A stretch of DNA of 64,000 bases from Billgrantia lactosivorans. GTDB lineage: Bacteria > Pseudomonadota > Gammaproteobacteria > Pseudomonadales > Halomonadaceae. Made by a program: the position numbers and the translations under genes. Where the stretch lies: the NCBI RefSeq assembly GCF_003254665.1, contig NZ_QHGY01000002.1:355517-419516 (forward strand). The letters run 5' to 3'. Of this stretch, positions 25,079 through 38,122 are shown in pieces. The notes beneath the pieces were generated by a model. The model worked only from the letters and a program-made list of their open reading frames with translations, was not told where the DNA came from and ran no database searches. Positions within the stretch are counted from its first letter, which is position 1, and every line of letters begins with the position of its first letter.

Positions 25079-25327
25079 GGCTGTAATCTCCGTTGGTGGT
25101 TAGGGATCCTTTGCAACCCCAGCTCGACTCTGCCGTTGCCCCAGTTAGTCCTCACTCCGCTTATTGCCGCCAAAAATCCTGGTGCGCTGACGATGCTATG
25201 CTGCGAATGTTGCGAAATGCTTTGAAGCGTCGGGCCTGTTTTGAAAGCAAGAGACGGAGTGTGCCAGGCGGCTACCGGGCTCATCCTGAACTCAAGGAAA
25301 ACGCTGAGCCCACCGTGGAGGTCCGCC

Positions 25328-26503
25328 ATGATCGAGACAACCAGCGACGCACTTGCTCCCTTCGATTCCGATGAGGCGAAATGGACGGCGGTGCTGGCCC
25401 GCGATACGGCGGCGGATGGCGCTTTCGTCTATGCGGTGCGTACCACCGGCATCTATTGCCGTCCCACTTGCCCGTCGCGCCGGCCACGCCGCGAGAACGC
25501 CGAATTCCATGCCGATGCGACGGCGGCGGAGCGAGCCGGCTACCGGCCTTGCCAGCGCTGCCGCCCTCAGAATGTCTCGTTGGCCCAGCATCATGCCGAG
25601 AGCGTCGCCCGCGCATGTCGGCTCATCGAAGCCGCCGAGGATCTGCCTTCTCTCGACGAACTGGCACAGGCCGCGGGGTTGAGCCGCTTCCATTTCCACC
25701 GTGTGTTCAAGTCGGTCACTGGACTCACGCCCAGGGCCTACGCCGTCGCCCGGCGGGCGGAGCGCGTGCGCGAAGAACTCGCTAGGTGCGAAACGGTCAC
25801 CGAGGCGATGTACGAGGCGGGCTTCAACTCCAGCGGGCGCTTCTATGCCGGTACCGATCGCATGCTCGGCATGACGCCCAGGCGCTACCGTTCAGGAGGG
25901 AAAGACATGGAGATCCGCTTCGCCCTTGGGGAGTGCTCATTGGGCACCCTACTAGTGGCGAGCAGCGAGAAGGGCATCTGCGCCATTTCCCTGGGCAGCG
26001 ATCCGGAGCAACTGCTGCAGGAGTTCCAGGATCGTTTCGCCAATGCCACTCTCATTCCCGGAGGGAAGGATTTCGATGCCTGGGTGGCCCAAGTGGTGGG
26101 TTTCGTCGAAGCGCCGGGCCTCGGGCTTGCGCTGCCGCTGGACATTCGTGGCACTGCCTTCCAGCAGCGGGTGTGGCAGGCGCTGACCGAGATTCCCGTG
26201 GGCAACACGATCAGCTATGCAGAGTTGGCGCAGCGTATCGGTTCTCCCAGGTCGGTGCGTGCCGTGGCCAGGGCCTGCGCCTCCAACCCTGTTGCGCTTG
26301 CCATTCCCTGCCATCGGGTCGTGCGCAGCGATGGCGCGCTTTCCGGATATCGCTGGGGCGTAGAGCGAAAGCGCACGCTGCTCGAGCGGGAGTCGGTTCA
26401 GCCCGAGACGTCCCCGGGTGGCGCCACGAGCGGAGCCTCCTCCAGTGCCGAGGTGATCCCGGCCTGCGGGGTACGCTCGAGAAAAGTCGACAGCACCACG
26501 TAG
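25328..26503 (+). CDS. ada: Bifunctional transcriptional activator / O6-methylguanine-DNA methyltransferase Ada
   Basis: A 391-residue protein starting MIETTSDALAPF at 25328, behind GGAGG. Domain order is complete. The N-terminal zinc domain has Cys44, Cys48, Cys75 and Cys78 (GIYCRPTC and PCQRC); the first is the methyl-phosphotriester acceptor in the family. An AraC helix-turn-helix lies at about 95-190 (SLDELAQAAGLSRFHFHRVF). The methyltransferase domain at about 200-355 has IPCHRV with acceptor Cys328. Methylated Ada activates its own gene and other alkylation-repair genes. Unusually, about 35 extra residues follow the normal end and overlap the convergent lrp gene by 106 bases. Confidence 0.93.
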   Translation: MIETTSDALAPFDSDEAKWTAVLARDTAADGAFVYAVRTTGIYCRPTCPSRRPRRENAEFHADATAAERAGYRPCQRCRPQNVSLAQHHAESVARACRLIEAAEDLPSLDELAQAAGLSRFHFHRVFKSVTGLTPRAYAVARRAERVREELARCETVTEAMYEAGFNSSGRFYAGTDRMLGMTPRRYRSGGKDMEIRFALGECSLGTLLVASSEKGICAISLGSDPEQLLQEFQDRFANATLIPGGKDFDAWVAQVVGFVEAPGLGLALPLDIRGTAFQQRVWQALTEIPVGNTISYAELAQRIGSPRSVRAVARACASNPVALAIPCHRVVRSDGALSGYRWGVERKRTLLERESVQPETSPGGATSGASSSAEVIPACGVRSRKVDSTT

Positions 26504-26952
26504 CTGCGCGTGGCCTTGACGCTCGGCAGGGCATAGAGCCGGGCGAGCAGGCCCTCCAGTGCTCGGCTGCTGGCGCAGCGCACCTTGAGCAGCATGCAGG
26601 TGTCGCCGGCCACGGAGTGGATTTCCTCGACTTCGGGCAGCTCCGAAAGCGCCAGCAGTTCCTGGGTCTTGCCCCATCCCGTGGAATCGACATGCACAAA
26701 GGCCAGGAAGGGCTTGCCGGTGGTGGGGCCATCCAGCACCGCCACCGTGCCGCGGATGCGCCCCGTGGCGCGCAGCCGTTTCACCCGCTCATGCACCGCC
26801 GGCGCCGAGAGGCCGGCGCGATGACCCAGCTCGGCGTAGCTGAGCCCGGCATCCACCGCCAGCTCGCCTAATATTCTTCGGTCGAAGGCATCCAGCGGGC
26901 GGGCCTCCTGGGCCTTGTCCCGAACGGTTTCTGTATTTTCATGGTTCGGCAT
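26398..26952 (-). CDS. Lrp/AsnC-family transcriptional regulator
   Basis: About 184 residues if started at ATG 26952; an in-frame TTG at 26988 is possible. The N-terminal helix-turn-helix reads PLDAFDRRILGELAVDAGLS, YAELGHRAGLSAPAVHERVK, RLRATGRI. The C-terminal RAM domain (ligand sensing and oligomerisation) has FLAFVHVDSTG and VEEIHSVAGDTCMLLKVRC. The neighbour transcribed divergently is an MFS transporter, so control of that transporter by an amino acid or related ligand is likely (inference). The last 35 codons run under the end of ada on the other strand. Confidence 0.87.
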   Translation of the reverse strand: MPNHENTETVRDKAQEARPLDAFDRRILGELAVDAGLSYAELGHRAGLSAPAVHERVKRLRATGRIRGTVAVLDGPTTGKPFLAFVHVDSTGWGKTQELLALSELPEVEEIHSVAGDTCMLLKVRCASSRALEGLLARLYALPSVKATRSYVVLSTFLERTPQAGITSALEEAPLVAPPGDVSG

Positions 26953-27019
26953 TTCTGCAATTGCTCCGAATGAGATTCCTTTCTTCAATGCTAGTGTCTA
27001 ATTTCATCTGGAGCTAGCC

Positions 27020-28174
27020 GTGATCTCTCGTCACATTCTTCTCCTGACCGCCGCCATCGCCGTGATCGGCGCCAACTCGCTGGCGCTGAGCCCCATTGCC
27101 GCCGCGGTGGCGGAAGCCTTTCCTGGCCGCAGCGCCGCCGACGTGGTAACGGCCGCGGCCCTCTATGGCCTGGCCACGGCATGCAGTGCGCTGCTGCTGG
27201 CGTCGCAGAGTGATCGTATCGGTGCCGAGCGTGCCTTGGTGCGGGCGCTGCTGATGCTGTTCGTGTCGCTGGGGCTTGCCGCGCTGGCGCCAACGCTCTG
27301 GATGTTGGTTGCCGCCCAGGCGCTGGCCGGCCTGGCGGCGGGTATGGCGTTGCCGGCGATCTATACCCTCACCGCTCAGGTGGCCGAAAAGGGGCGCGAG
27401 AGCCAGGCCTTGAGCTTCGTGCTGACGGGATGGACGCTGAGTCTGGTGGTCGGCGTCGGCCTGGCGGCGCTATTGGCCGACCTGCTGCACTGGCGTGCCG
27501 TCTTCTCTCTATTGGCACTGGCTGCCGTCGGATTGGCGCTGGGGGTTTCTCGCTGCCACGATTGGGGGGTGAGAACGGTCGGTGAGGCGCCGAGCTCCAC
27601 CCTGAAGGCCCTGCGTATTCCCGGCATTCACTCGGTATTGCTGAACGTCGCGGCCTACATGACGGCGTTCTACGGCTTGTACACCTATCTTGGCCCGTAC
27701 CTGGGTGAGGTGCTGCAACTCCCCGCATCCTTCGCGGGGTTGGCCATCGCCGTCTATGGACTGGGCTTTGGCGCCGCCGCACCGTTGGGTCGGCTGGTCG
27801 ACCGCTACGGCGCCACTGCCGCCGCTTGTGTGACCTTTGCCGGCCTGATGCTCGTCTACCTGGGCTTGATAGCGGCTGCCGCACTTCCGCCGGTACTGCT
27901 GGGGCTCTGTCTTGCCTGGGGCGTGGCCAATCATCTCGGCTTGAACCTGCTGATGCGCCAGCTTGCCGAGATCGATCCGGCGCAGCGGGGTGCCATCATG
28001 GGACTGTACAGCGCCATCACGTATATGTGCGTGTTTGCCGGCGCGCTGCTCTACCGGCCGCTCTTCACTCACTTCGGTTTTGCCGCCTGCGCCTGGGCGT
28101 CCGCGATGCTCGTATTGCCGGCCCTGGGCTGGGCGTTGGGGCAGTGGCGCAGGAAACAGGCGGCAGTGGAGTAG
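27020..28174 (+). CDS. Major facilitator superfamily transporter
   Basis: A 384-residue inner-membrane protein with about twelve hydrophobic helices. The loop between helices 2 and 3 (ASQSDRIGAERALVRA) and the matching loop in the second half (LGRLVDRYGATAAA) are the MFS motif A positions. The start is GTG at 27020 with GGAG six bases before. This resembles drug/H+ antiporter or sugar-efflux type carriers of the 12-helix group; the substrate is unknown. Only 67 bases separate it from the divergent Lrp gene, which probably regulates it. Confidence 0.85.
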   Translation: MISRHILLLTAAIAVIGANSLALSPIAAAVAEAFPGRSAADVVTAAALYGLATACSALLLASQSDRIGAERALVRALLMLFVSLGLAALAPTLWMLVAAQALAGLAAGMALPAIYTLTAQVAEKGRESQALSFVLTGWTLSLVVGVGLAALLADLLHWRAVFSLLALAAVGLALGVSRCHDWGVRTVGEAPSSTLKALRIPGIHSVLLNVAAYMTAFYGLYTYLGPYLGEVLQLPASFAGLAIAVYGLGFGAAAPLGRLVDRYGATAAACVTFAGLMLVYLGLIAAAALPPVLLGLCLAWGVANHLGLNLLMRQLAEIDPAQRGAIMGLYSAITYMCVFAGALLYRPLFTHFGFAACAWASAMLVLPALGWALGQWRRKQAAVE

Positions 28175-28203
28175 CGAAGTCATTGACGGAAAGGAGCTTG
28201 AAA

Positions 28204-28608
28204 ATGATTGCCTACACCATGGTCGGAACCAGGAACCTGGAGAGAGCGCTGAAGTTCTACGATCCTCTTTTCGCTGAAATGGGCTGGGATGTCTGCTGGA
28301 AGGACGATACCTGCGTTTCCTACGGCAAAGAGAGCGACCTCGACTTCCCCAGGTTTTTCGTCGGCTATCCCTTCGATGGTCAGGAAGCCGGGGTGGGAAA
28401 TGGCACCATGACGGCTTTCCAGTTCGCCGAACCGGAGCAGGTCGACAGGCTGTATGAAATTGCCATCAGCAACGGAGGCAGTGACGAAGGTGCTCCGGGC
28501 TACCGGCCTCAATATGGCGAAGGCTTTTATGCGGCTTATGTTCGTGACTGCGATGGCAACAAGTTGGCGTTCGTCGTCTATCCAAGAAAAATGATTGCAG
28601 GGAAATAA
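28204..28608 (+). CDS. VOC-fold (glyoxalase-like) protein
   Basis: A 134-residue protein starting MIAYTMVGTRNLERALKFYD, directly after AAGGAGCTTGAAA. It follows the common 'YTMVGTNDLERA..FYD..L' pattern of small VOC proteins. The second module contains GAPGYRPQYGEGFYAAYVRD and closes with DGNKLAFVVY. Possible metal ligands are sparse, so enzymatic activity is uncertain; related proteins are annotated lactoylglutathione-lyase-like. It lies 29 bases behind the MFS gene and is probably cotranscribed with it. Confidence 0.8.
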   Translation: MIAYTMVGTRNLERALKFYDPLFAEMGWDVCWKDDTCVSYGKESDLDFPRFFVGYPFDGQEAGVGNGTMTAFQFAEPEQVDRLYEIAISNGGSDEGAPGYRPQYGEGFYAAYVRDCDGNKLAFVVYPRKMIAGK

Positions 28609-28819
28609 ACCAACAACCTAATCGAACTTAGCGAATAGGCCCTCATAGGCGATGGCGAGCAGGTCGCGGCGTGGCTGCGAGGTGCCTTTGCCGGGATGGC
28701 CAGCGAGCAGAGCGATGCTGCAAAGAGGGGGCTTGCCCATCATTGATTTTTCTTGTCGGTTGCCGAGGTGCGGCGCATCCTGACATGCGCTGATGACAAG
28801 AGATGACGAGGAGAAAGCC

Positions 28820-29458
28820 GTGCTGCCGCTGTCCGATCTTTTGTTTTTCGCCTTGGCCGCCCTGATCGTGGTGTTGACGCCGGGTCCGAACATGATCTAC
28901 CTGATCTCGCGCTCGATCTGCCAGGGGCGAGCCGCGGGCGTGATCTCTCTCTTTGGCGTGCTGGCCGGCTTTCTGGTGCACATGCTGGCGGCGGCCGTTG
29001 GCTTGACCGCGCTATTTCTCGCCATACCGCTGGCCTACGAGGTCCTCAAGTGGGCTGGCGCGCTGTACCTGCTCTTCCTGGCCTGGCAGGCGGTCAGGCC
29101 AGGCGCGCGTTCGCCCTTCGAGGCGCGCTCGCTCCCTGCGGATCGGCCTCGCAAGCTGTTCCTGATGGGCTTTTTGACCAACCTGCTCAACCCCAAGATT
29201 GCCGTGTTCTACCTGGCGATCTTCCCGCAGTTCGTCTCGCCCGAGCATGGCCCCGTCTTTCTCCAGAGCCTGGTGCTGGGCTTCACCCAGATCGGGGTGA
29301 GCTTCACCGTCAACCTGGCGGTCGCCCTGTCGGCGGCGGGCATTGCCACCTGGTTCCAGCAGCGCCCGACCTGGCTGGCCGTGCAACGCTACGTCATGGG
29401 CGGCGTGCTGGCCGGCATGGCGGCCAAGCTGGCTGCGGAGCCGCGGCAGGGCGTCTAG
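28820..29458 (+). CDS. LysE/RhtB-family amino acid exporter
   Basis: A 212-residue inner-membrane protein with about six helices. The N-terminal signature ALIVVLTPGPNMIYLISRS and then GRAAGVISLFGVLAGFLVH are characteristic of the LysE/RhtB family, as is MGFLTNLLNPKIAVFYLAIFPQF near residue 115. The start GTG at 28820 was chosen because GAGGAG lies six bases upstream; the ATG at 28793 would add nine polar residues. Members export amino acids or homoserine lactones. The exact substrate cannot be inferred. Confidence 0.87.
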   Translation: MLPLSDLLFFALAALIVVLTPGPNMIYLISRSICQGRAAGVISLFGVLAGFLVHMLAAAVGLTALFLAIPLAYEVLKWAGALYLLFLAWQAVRPGARSPFEARSLPADRPRKLFLMGFLTNLLNPKIAVFYLAIFPQFVSPEHGPVFLQSLVLGFTQIGVSFTVNLAVALSAAGIATWFQQRPTWLAVQRYVMGGVLAGMAAKLAAEPRQGV

Positions 29459-29473
29459 GTTCCCAAGCCAGCA

Positions 29474-30163
29474 TTACGCGTTGGCAGCCCGGCGGTTGCC
29501 TGCGGCCAGGTCACGCACCAGGCCATGAACCGCCTCGACGGCACCATGTCGACTCTCAGCGCTTTCGATGCCTTCCACCAGGGCCGAGCCGACCACCACG
29601 GCGTCACTGAATCGGCCAATCGCTTGCGCCTGTGCGGCAGTGCGAATGCCGAAACCGACGGCAATCGGCAGGTGGCTATGCTCGCGCAGCCGACCCACCA
29701 TGCGCTCGACATTCTGTAGCGGCGGGGCGCTACCACCCGTGATGCCATTCACCGAGACGCAATAGAGGAAGCCCGAGGCATTATCCAGCACCCGGGGTAG
29801 CCGCTTGGCGTCGGTGGTCGGGGTGGCGAGGAGGATGTAGGCAATACCGTGCTCCCTGGCGGGCAGGCACAGCTCGTCGTCATGCTCGGGCGGCAGGTCG
29901 ACCACGATCAAGCCATCGACACCGGCACGGGCCGCATCGGCCAGGAATCGCGCTACGCCGTAGCGGTGGATGGGGTTGTAATAGCCCATCAGCACCAGTG
30001 GCGTTTGCGAATCCCGTTGGCGGAAGGCGTGCACCAGCTCGAGCGTCCGGGCCATCGTTTGCCCGCCCTCCAGGGCGCGTAGCGCTGCCTTCTGGATCGT
30101 GGGGCCGTCGGCCATGGGATCGCTGAATGGCATACCGAGCTCGATAACATCGGCGCCTGCTGC
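29474..30163 (-). pseudogene. trpA: Tryptophan synthase alpha chain, 5'-truncated remnant
   Basis: From about 30163 the minus strand reads a good Trp[21 protein letters not shown] (with the equivalents of catalytic Glu49 and Asp60), [29 protein letters not shown] and [11 protein letters not shown], to a normal C-terminus. The first 45 or so residues (strand 1, helix 1 and the F-V-T-A-G-D-P block) are missing. The upstream sequence is unrelated and runs into the lhr promoter. A frame from 30208 exists but begins with non-homologous residues. No trpB is adjacent. Probably non-functional, though a recent start replacement cannot be excluded. Confidence 0.75.
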
Positions 30164-30246
30164 AGGTAACCGGCGACTGCTCCGGGAACATCGCGTATCT
30201 CCCCGCACTCGATTACGTTGTAGAAAAGCGATTTCCCGGAGCGCCC

Positions 30247-34584
<4,338 letters not shown>

Positions 34585-34587
34585 CGT

Positions 34588-34752
34588 TCAGTCGTGCCGC
34601 GAGCGATTCCGGTAAGAATCGCGTTCATGCTCCTCGATACGCACTTCCTTGCGGATGGGGTGCCTCTGCTTCTCGCTCGCAGCGTAGGCCAGAGCCAATA
34701 GCGCCACGGCGGCCACGCTCACGGTCAGCATTTCGATGATACCCATGCGCAT
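34588..34752 (-). CDS. Small single-pass membrane protein, 54 residues
   Basis: A short gene with an excellent ribosome site: AGGAGGAC directly before ATG at 34752 (a second ATG is two codons later). The protein begins MRMGIIEMLTVSVAAVALLA, one hydrophobic helix of about 20 residues, followed by a highly charged tail rich in Arg, Glu and His (KEVRIEEHERD) ending R-S-R-H-D. That suggests an N-out or signal-anchor protein with a cytoplasmic tail, but topology is inference. A strong terminator follows. I recognise no family. The ribosome site and terminator together make it a credible gene. Confidence 0.65.
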   Translation of the reverse strand: MRMGIIEMLTVSVAAVALLALAYAASEKQRHPIRKEVRIEEHERDSYRNRSRHD

Positions 34753-34940
34753 GTCCTCCTGTGGGTGAATGGGGCGACCCTCGGGACCTCACTGTCCCTA
34801 CGAGAGGCGTGCCTGTCACTTGAGGGTGGCAGCTTTCTCGCCGGCCGACAAATGCTTTGACCCGAAGGAGTGGACTAAGTTTTAACGCTTCGCCAGATCG
34901 TTGTGACGTGAGCGGAACAGGGTAGCCCTCGTGGTGTTTA

Positions 34941-35789
34941 TCAGTCTCCTGCCGCCTGAGCGCGTAGCCAGGCGATTTCCTCGGCCCAGATCTCGGGCTC
35001 GATGGTTTCCAGCACCAGCGGGATCTCGTCGATGCGCGGGTCGCGCATGATGGTGGTGAAGGCATCGAGGCCGATGTTGCCCTGGCCCAGGCTGTGGTGG
35101 CGGTCGACGCGGCTGGCGTATTCGCTCTTGGCGTCGTTGAGGTGCATGCCGCGCAGGTACTCGAAGCCCACCACCTTGCCGAACTCGTCGAGGGTAGCCG
35201 TGCAGGCCTCGGGCGTGCGCAGGTCGTAGCCGGCGGCGAAGGCGTGGCAGGTGTCGATGCACACGCCGACCCGCGACTTGTCGTCGACCTGTTCGATGAT
35301 CTCGGCCAGGTGCTCGAAGCGCCAGCCCAGGTTGGTGCCCTGGCCCGCGGTGTTCTCGATCACCGCGACGACGCCGCGGGTCTCGGCCAGGGCGTGGTTG
35401 ATCGAGTCGGCGATGCGGGTCAGGCACTCGCTCTCGCTGATCTTCTTGAGATGACTGCCGGGGTGGAAGTTGAGCAGGGTGAGACCGAGCTGCTCGCAGC
35501 GCTGCATCTCGTCGAGGAAGGCGGCCCGCGACTTCTCGAGCCCCGCCTTGTCCGGGTGCCCCAGGTTGATCAGGTAGCTGTCGTGGGGGAGGATCTGCCC
35601 GGGACCGAAGCCGTGCTCCTCGCAGGCGGCGCGAAAGGCCTCGACGGTGGCCTCGTCGAGGGGTTTGGCGCGCCACTGACGCTGGTTCTTGGTGAACAGG
35701 GCGAAGGCGTCGGCACCGATCTCGACGGCGCGCACGACGGCCTGGTCGGGTCCGCCGGCGGCACTGACATGGGCTCCGAGGTATTTCAT
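34941..35789 (-). CDS. nfo: Deoxyribonuclease IV (AP endonuclease)
   Basis: A 282-residue endonuclease IV starting [18 protein letters not shown] at 35789; an upstream in-frame codon lacks support. The metal-site blocks are all visible: NFHPGSHLK (His), [16 protein letters not shown] (Glu), [17 protein letters not shown] (Asp, His), [20 protein letters not shown] (His, Asp, His), and LVLETIEPE (final Glu). The enzyme cuts DNA 5' to abasic sites using three zinc ions, acting after glycosylases such as the AlkA encoded 6 kb away. Length is normal for the family. Confidence 0.93.
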   Translation of the reverse strand: MKYLGAHVSAAGGPDQAVVRAVEIGADAFALFTKNQRQWRAKPLDEATVEAFRAACEEHGFGPGQILPHDSYLINLGHPDKAGLEKSRAAFLDEMQRCEQLGLTLLNFHPGSHLKKISESECLTRIADSINHALAETRGVVAVIENTAGQGTNLGWRFEHLAEIIEQVDDKSRVGVCIDTCHAFAAGYDLRTPEACTATLDEFGKVVGFEYLRGMHLNDAKSEYASRVDRHHSLGQGNIGLDAFTTIMRDPRIDEIPLVLETIEPEIWAEEIAWLRAQAAGD

Positions 35790-35904
35790 CTGGCCTCTCC
35801 ATGGTTGGCGTGCCACAACGATAGCATGCGCGGCCAATCCGTGTGCCGCCTCGCAGATGCCTGGGCCCTGCTAATCTCAAGGGCATGAGGCCGAGGAGAA
35901 CCGT

Positions 35905-36528
35905 ATGCTGATGCTCATGCTGGTGGCGTTGAGCGCCCCCATCGAGGAGGATCCGATCGCCGCGGCGCTGGCGCGCATCGAGGCACTCGCGGGATATCGC
36001 CTGACGCTGCGCAGCCAGGGCAGCGGCGGCGAGGAGATCATTCGCTACAGCTACCGGCGGCCCGGCTATGTGCGCATGGACATGGAGACGCCCTACCGCG
36101 GGGCGGTGCTGATCTACCGCCCCGATACGGGCAAGGTGCAACTCTGGCCCTTCGGTTCACCCGGCAGGCGCCCGGGGCTCTCGCTGCGCCCCACCAACCG
36201 CATGGTACGCAGCTCGCGCGGCCATCGCGTGGACCAGTCGGATGTGGGCACGCTGCTGCGCAACGTCCAGCGATTGCAGCAGCACGGCAGTGCACGCCTG
36301 CTCGGGCCGACGGAACTCGAGGGGCACCCGGTGCAGCACGTGGTGGTGGAGGCCGAGCCCGGCCGGGCCGTGCACGAGGTGGCGCGCTACGATCTGTGGC
36401 TGGCTGACGAGACGCTGTTCCCGCGTCGCGTGATCAGCTACGACCGCCGGGGCGAGCGCCTCGAGAGCGTGCATCTGGAGGATGTCGAACTCGACCCGAC
36501 CTTCCCGCCCGATCACTTCGCCCCCTAG
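35905..36528 (+). CDS. LolA-like / DUF1571-type exported protein
   Basis: A 207-residue protein with a short hydrophobic start MLMLMLVALSAP, perhaps a minimal signal peptide, behind GAGGAGAACCGT. The rest is beta-rich: IRYSYRRPGYVRMDMETP, GAVLIYRPDTGKVQLWPFG, then HPVQHVVVEAE and YDLWLADETLFPRRVISYD. The pattern R-P-G-x-x-R-x-D, G-K-V, and late L-x-P-R-R-x-x-x-Y-D resembles half-barrel lipid-binding proteins of the LolA/DUF1571 type. Envelope lipid or lipoprotein handling is possible but unproven. Followed by an SRPBCC gene after 17 bases. Confidence 0.6.
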   Translation: MLMLMLVALSAPIEEDPIAAALARIEALAGYRLTLRSQGSGGEEIIRYSYRRPGYVRMDMETPYRGAVLIYRPDTGKVQLWPFGSPGRRPGLSLRPTNRMVRSSRGHRVDQSDVGTLLRNVQRLQQHGSARLLGPTELEGHPVQHVVVEAEPGRAVHEVARYDLWLADETLFPRRVISYDRRGERLESVHLEDVELDPTFPPDHFAP

Positions 36529-36545
36529 ACCCCGGCTGCGCAGCC

Positions 36546-37040
36546 ATGGCGAAATTCGCGTTCGACACCACCTGGGACTTCGATGCCCCGGTCGAGGCCG
36601 TGTTCGATGCCCTGGCCGACCCGCTGCACTGGCCCGACTGGTGGCCCGGGCTGGTGGAAGCTCGCCAACTCGAGGCCGGCAACGAGCAGGGCATCGGACG
36701 TATCCAGCACTTTGTGTGGAAGAGTCGGCTGGGGTACTACCTGCGCTTCGACATTCGCATTACGCGAGTATGCGAACCCAGCCTGATCGAGGGCGAAGCC
36801 AGTGGCGACGTGGCCGGTTTCGGCCGCTGGCAGCTGCACGGAGAGAAGGCGGGCACTCGGGTTCGCTATCTCTGGCAGGTCCGCACGGTACCGCCCCGCC
36901 TGGGCCTGCTGGCCTGCATGGCACGTCCCCTGGTGGTCTGGAACCATCACGCCATGATGCGCGATGGTCACGCGGGGCTGGTGCGGTATTTTGCAAGGCT
37001 TGCTCCATCCAGGTGCAAAGGAGGGCGGTTAGCGTCGTGA
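36546..37040 (+). CDS. SRPBCC (START-like, polyketide-cyclase type) protein
   Basis: A 164-residue helix-grip protein. It begins MAKFAFDTTWDFDAPVEAVF, then DPLHWPDWWPGLVEARQLE, followed by strands LGYYLRFDIRITRVCEPSLI and GRWQLHGEKAGTRVRYLWQV. This is the typical order for SRPBCC proteins: beta1 with W-x-F-x-A-P-x-x-x-V, helix pair W-W-P, then antiparallel strands and a long C-terminal helix. Such proteins bind hydrophobic ligands in a central cavity. With its LolA-like neighbour it may form a two-gene lipid or ligand-handling unit (inference). The start has only a weak ribosome site, so translation may be coupled. Confidence 0.75.
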   Translation: MAKFAFDTTWDFDAPVEAVFDALADPLHWPDWWPGLVEARQLEAGNEQGIGRIQHFVWKSRLGYYLRFDIRITRVCEPSLIEGEASGDVAGFGRWQLHGEKAGTRVRYLWQVRTVPPRLGLLACMARPLVVWNHHAMMRDGHAGLVRYFARLAPSRCKGGRLAS

Positions 37041-37111
37041 GGGCGTTGGTAGAGACGCGTGAGTAGCGGTATGCTGCATCCAACTTGTCTCGAAAGTGTC
37101 GCAAAGATGCC

Positions 37112-38122
37112 ATGAAGGGCTCGCAGGGCAGGATCGATCATGAGCGGCTATCCGGGGGAGCGCATGCTGGCCGCTTGCCAGCCGACCCCTGCGGCGCGAT
37201 CCGAAACGAACTCGAACAGGCGCGCGAGGAGATCAGGCGTCTCCAGCGCACCCTGAACCGGATCCAGCAGATCGCCCGGCTGGGCTACTGGAAGGCCAGC
37301 CTCAAGGAGAACGAGCTGTTCTGGTCCGAGACGACCTACGACATCTTCGGCGTCGATCCCGGCACCTTCACCCCCAGCATCCGTGGCTTCAAGGCCATGG
37401 TCCATCCCGAGGACCTGGAAAGCGTCGAGGCCAGCATGTGGCGCGCGCAGGAAACCGGCACCCATGACGTGGAGCACCGCATCATCCGCCCCGATGGCGA
37501 GATTCGCTGGGTTCACGAGCTGGCAGACTACGTTCCCGAGGGCGACGAGCAGATCCTGATCGGCACCGTGCGCGATATCACCGAGCAGAAGAAACTCGAG
37601 CTGCGCCTGCGCCAGTTGTCGCGCACCGACGAACTCACGACACTCTACAATCGTCGCTATTTCATGCAGCGACTGCTCCAGGAGCTGGCCCGTTACCGCC
37701 GCTACGGCAGACATGCTTCGGTGGTGCTGTTCGACTTCGATCACTTCAAGCGCATCAACGATACGCATGGCCATCCCGCCGGCGACCAGGTGCTGCTGAA
37801 CGTGGGCAAGCTGCTGCGCGAAAAGCTGCGGACGAACGACATCCCGGCGCGGCTCGGCGGAGAGGAGTTTGCCCTGCTGCTGCCGGAAACCAGCCTCGAG
37901 GAGGCGGTCGGCGTGGCGGAAAAGGTGCGCCAGCTGGTGCAGGAGCAGGCCTTCACCTCGGAGGAGGGGCACCGCTTCGGCGTCACCATCACCTGTGGCG
38001 TATCGGCATTCCACGGCACCGAGGAGACGGTGGAGGCGATTCTCCATCGTGCCGACCAGAATCTATACGAAGGCAAGCGAGCCGGGCGCAATCGGGTCGT
38101 GGCGGATGAACCGGGTCGCTGA
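37112..38122 (+). CDS. Diguanylate cyclase with PAS sensor domain
   Basis: A 336-residue cytoplasmic protein. A short coiled coil (about residues 31-55) leads to a PAS_3 domain with PAC motif (about 57-165: ARLGYWKASLKENELFW, HRIIRPDGEIRWVHE, GTVRDITEQK). The GGDEF domain is at about 170-335. The active site is GGEEF at 249-253. RTND at 240-243 lies five residues before it, the RxxD inhibitory site, so product inhibition by cyclic di-GMP is expected. No membrane segment is seen. The 3' end overlaps the MocR gene by 17 bases. The ATG at 37112 was preferred to TTG at 37085. Confidence 0.9.
   Translation: MKGSQGRIDHERLSGGAHAGRLPADPCGAIRNELEQAREEIRRLQRTLNRIQQIARLGYWKASLKENELFWSETTYDIFGVDPGTFTPSIRGFKAMVHPEDLESVEASMWRAQETGTHDVEHRIIRPDGEIRWVHELADYVPEGDEQILIGTVRDITEQKKLELRLRQLSRTDELTTLYNRRYFMQRLLQELARYRRYGRHASVVLFDFDHFKRINDTHGHPAGDQVLLNVGKLLREKLRTNDIPARLGGEEFALLLPETSLEEAVGVAEKVRQLVQEQAFTSEEGHRFGVTITCGVSAFHGTEETVEAILHRADQNLYEGKRAGRNRVVADEPGR

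Noticed and set aside
25241..25327. Upstream in-frame start for ada
   Set aside because: The extra 29 residues do not resemble Ada, and the ATG at 25328 has a strong GGAGG site.
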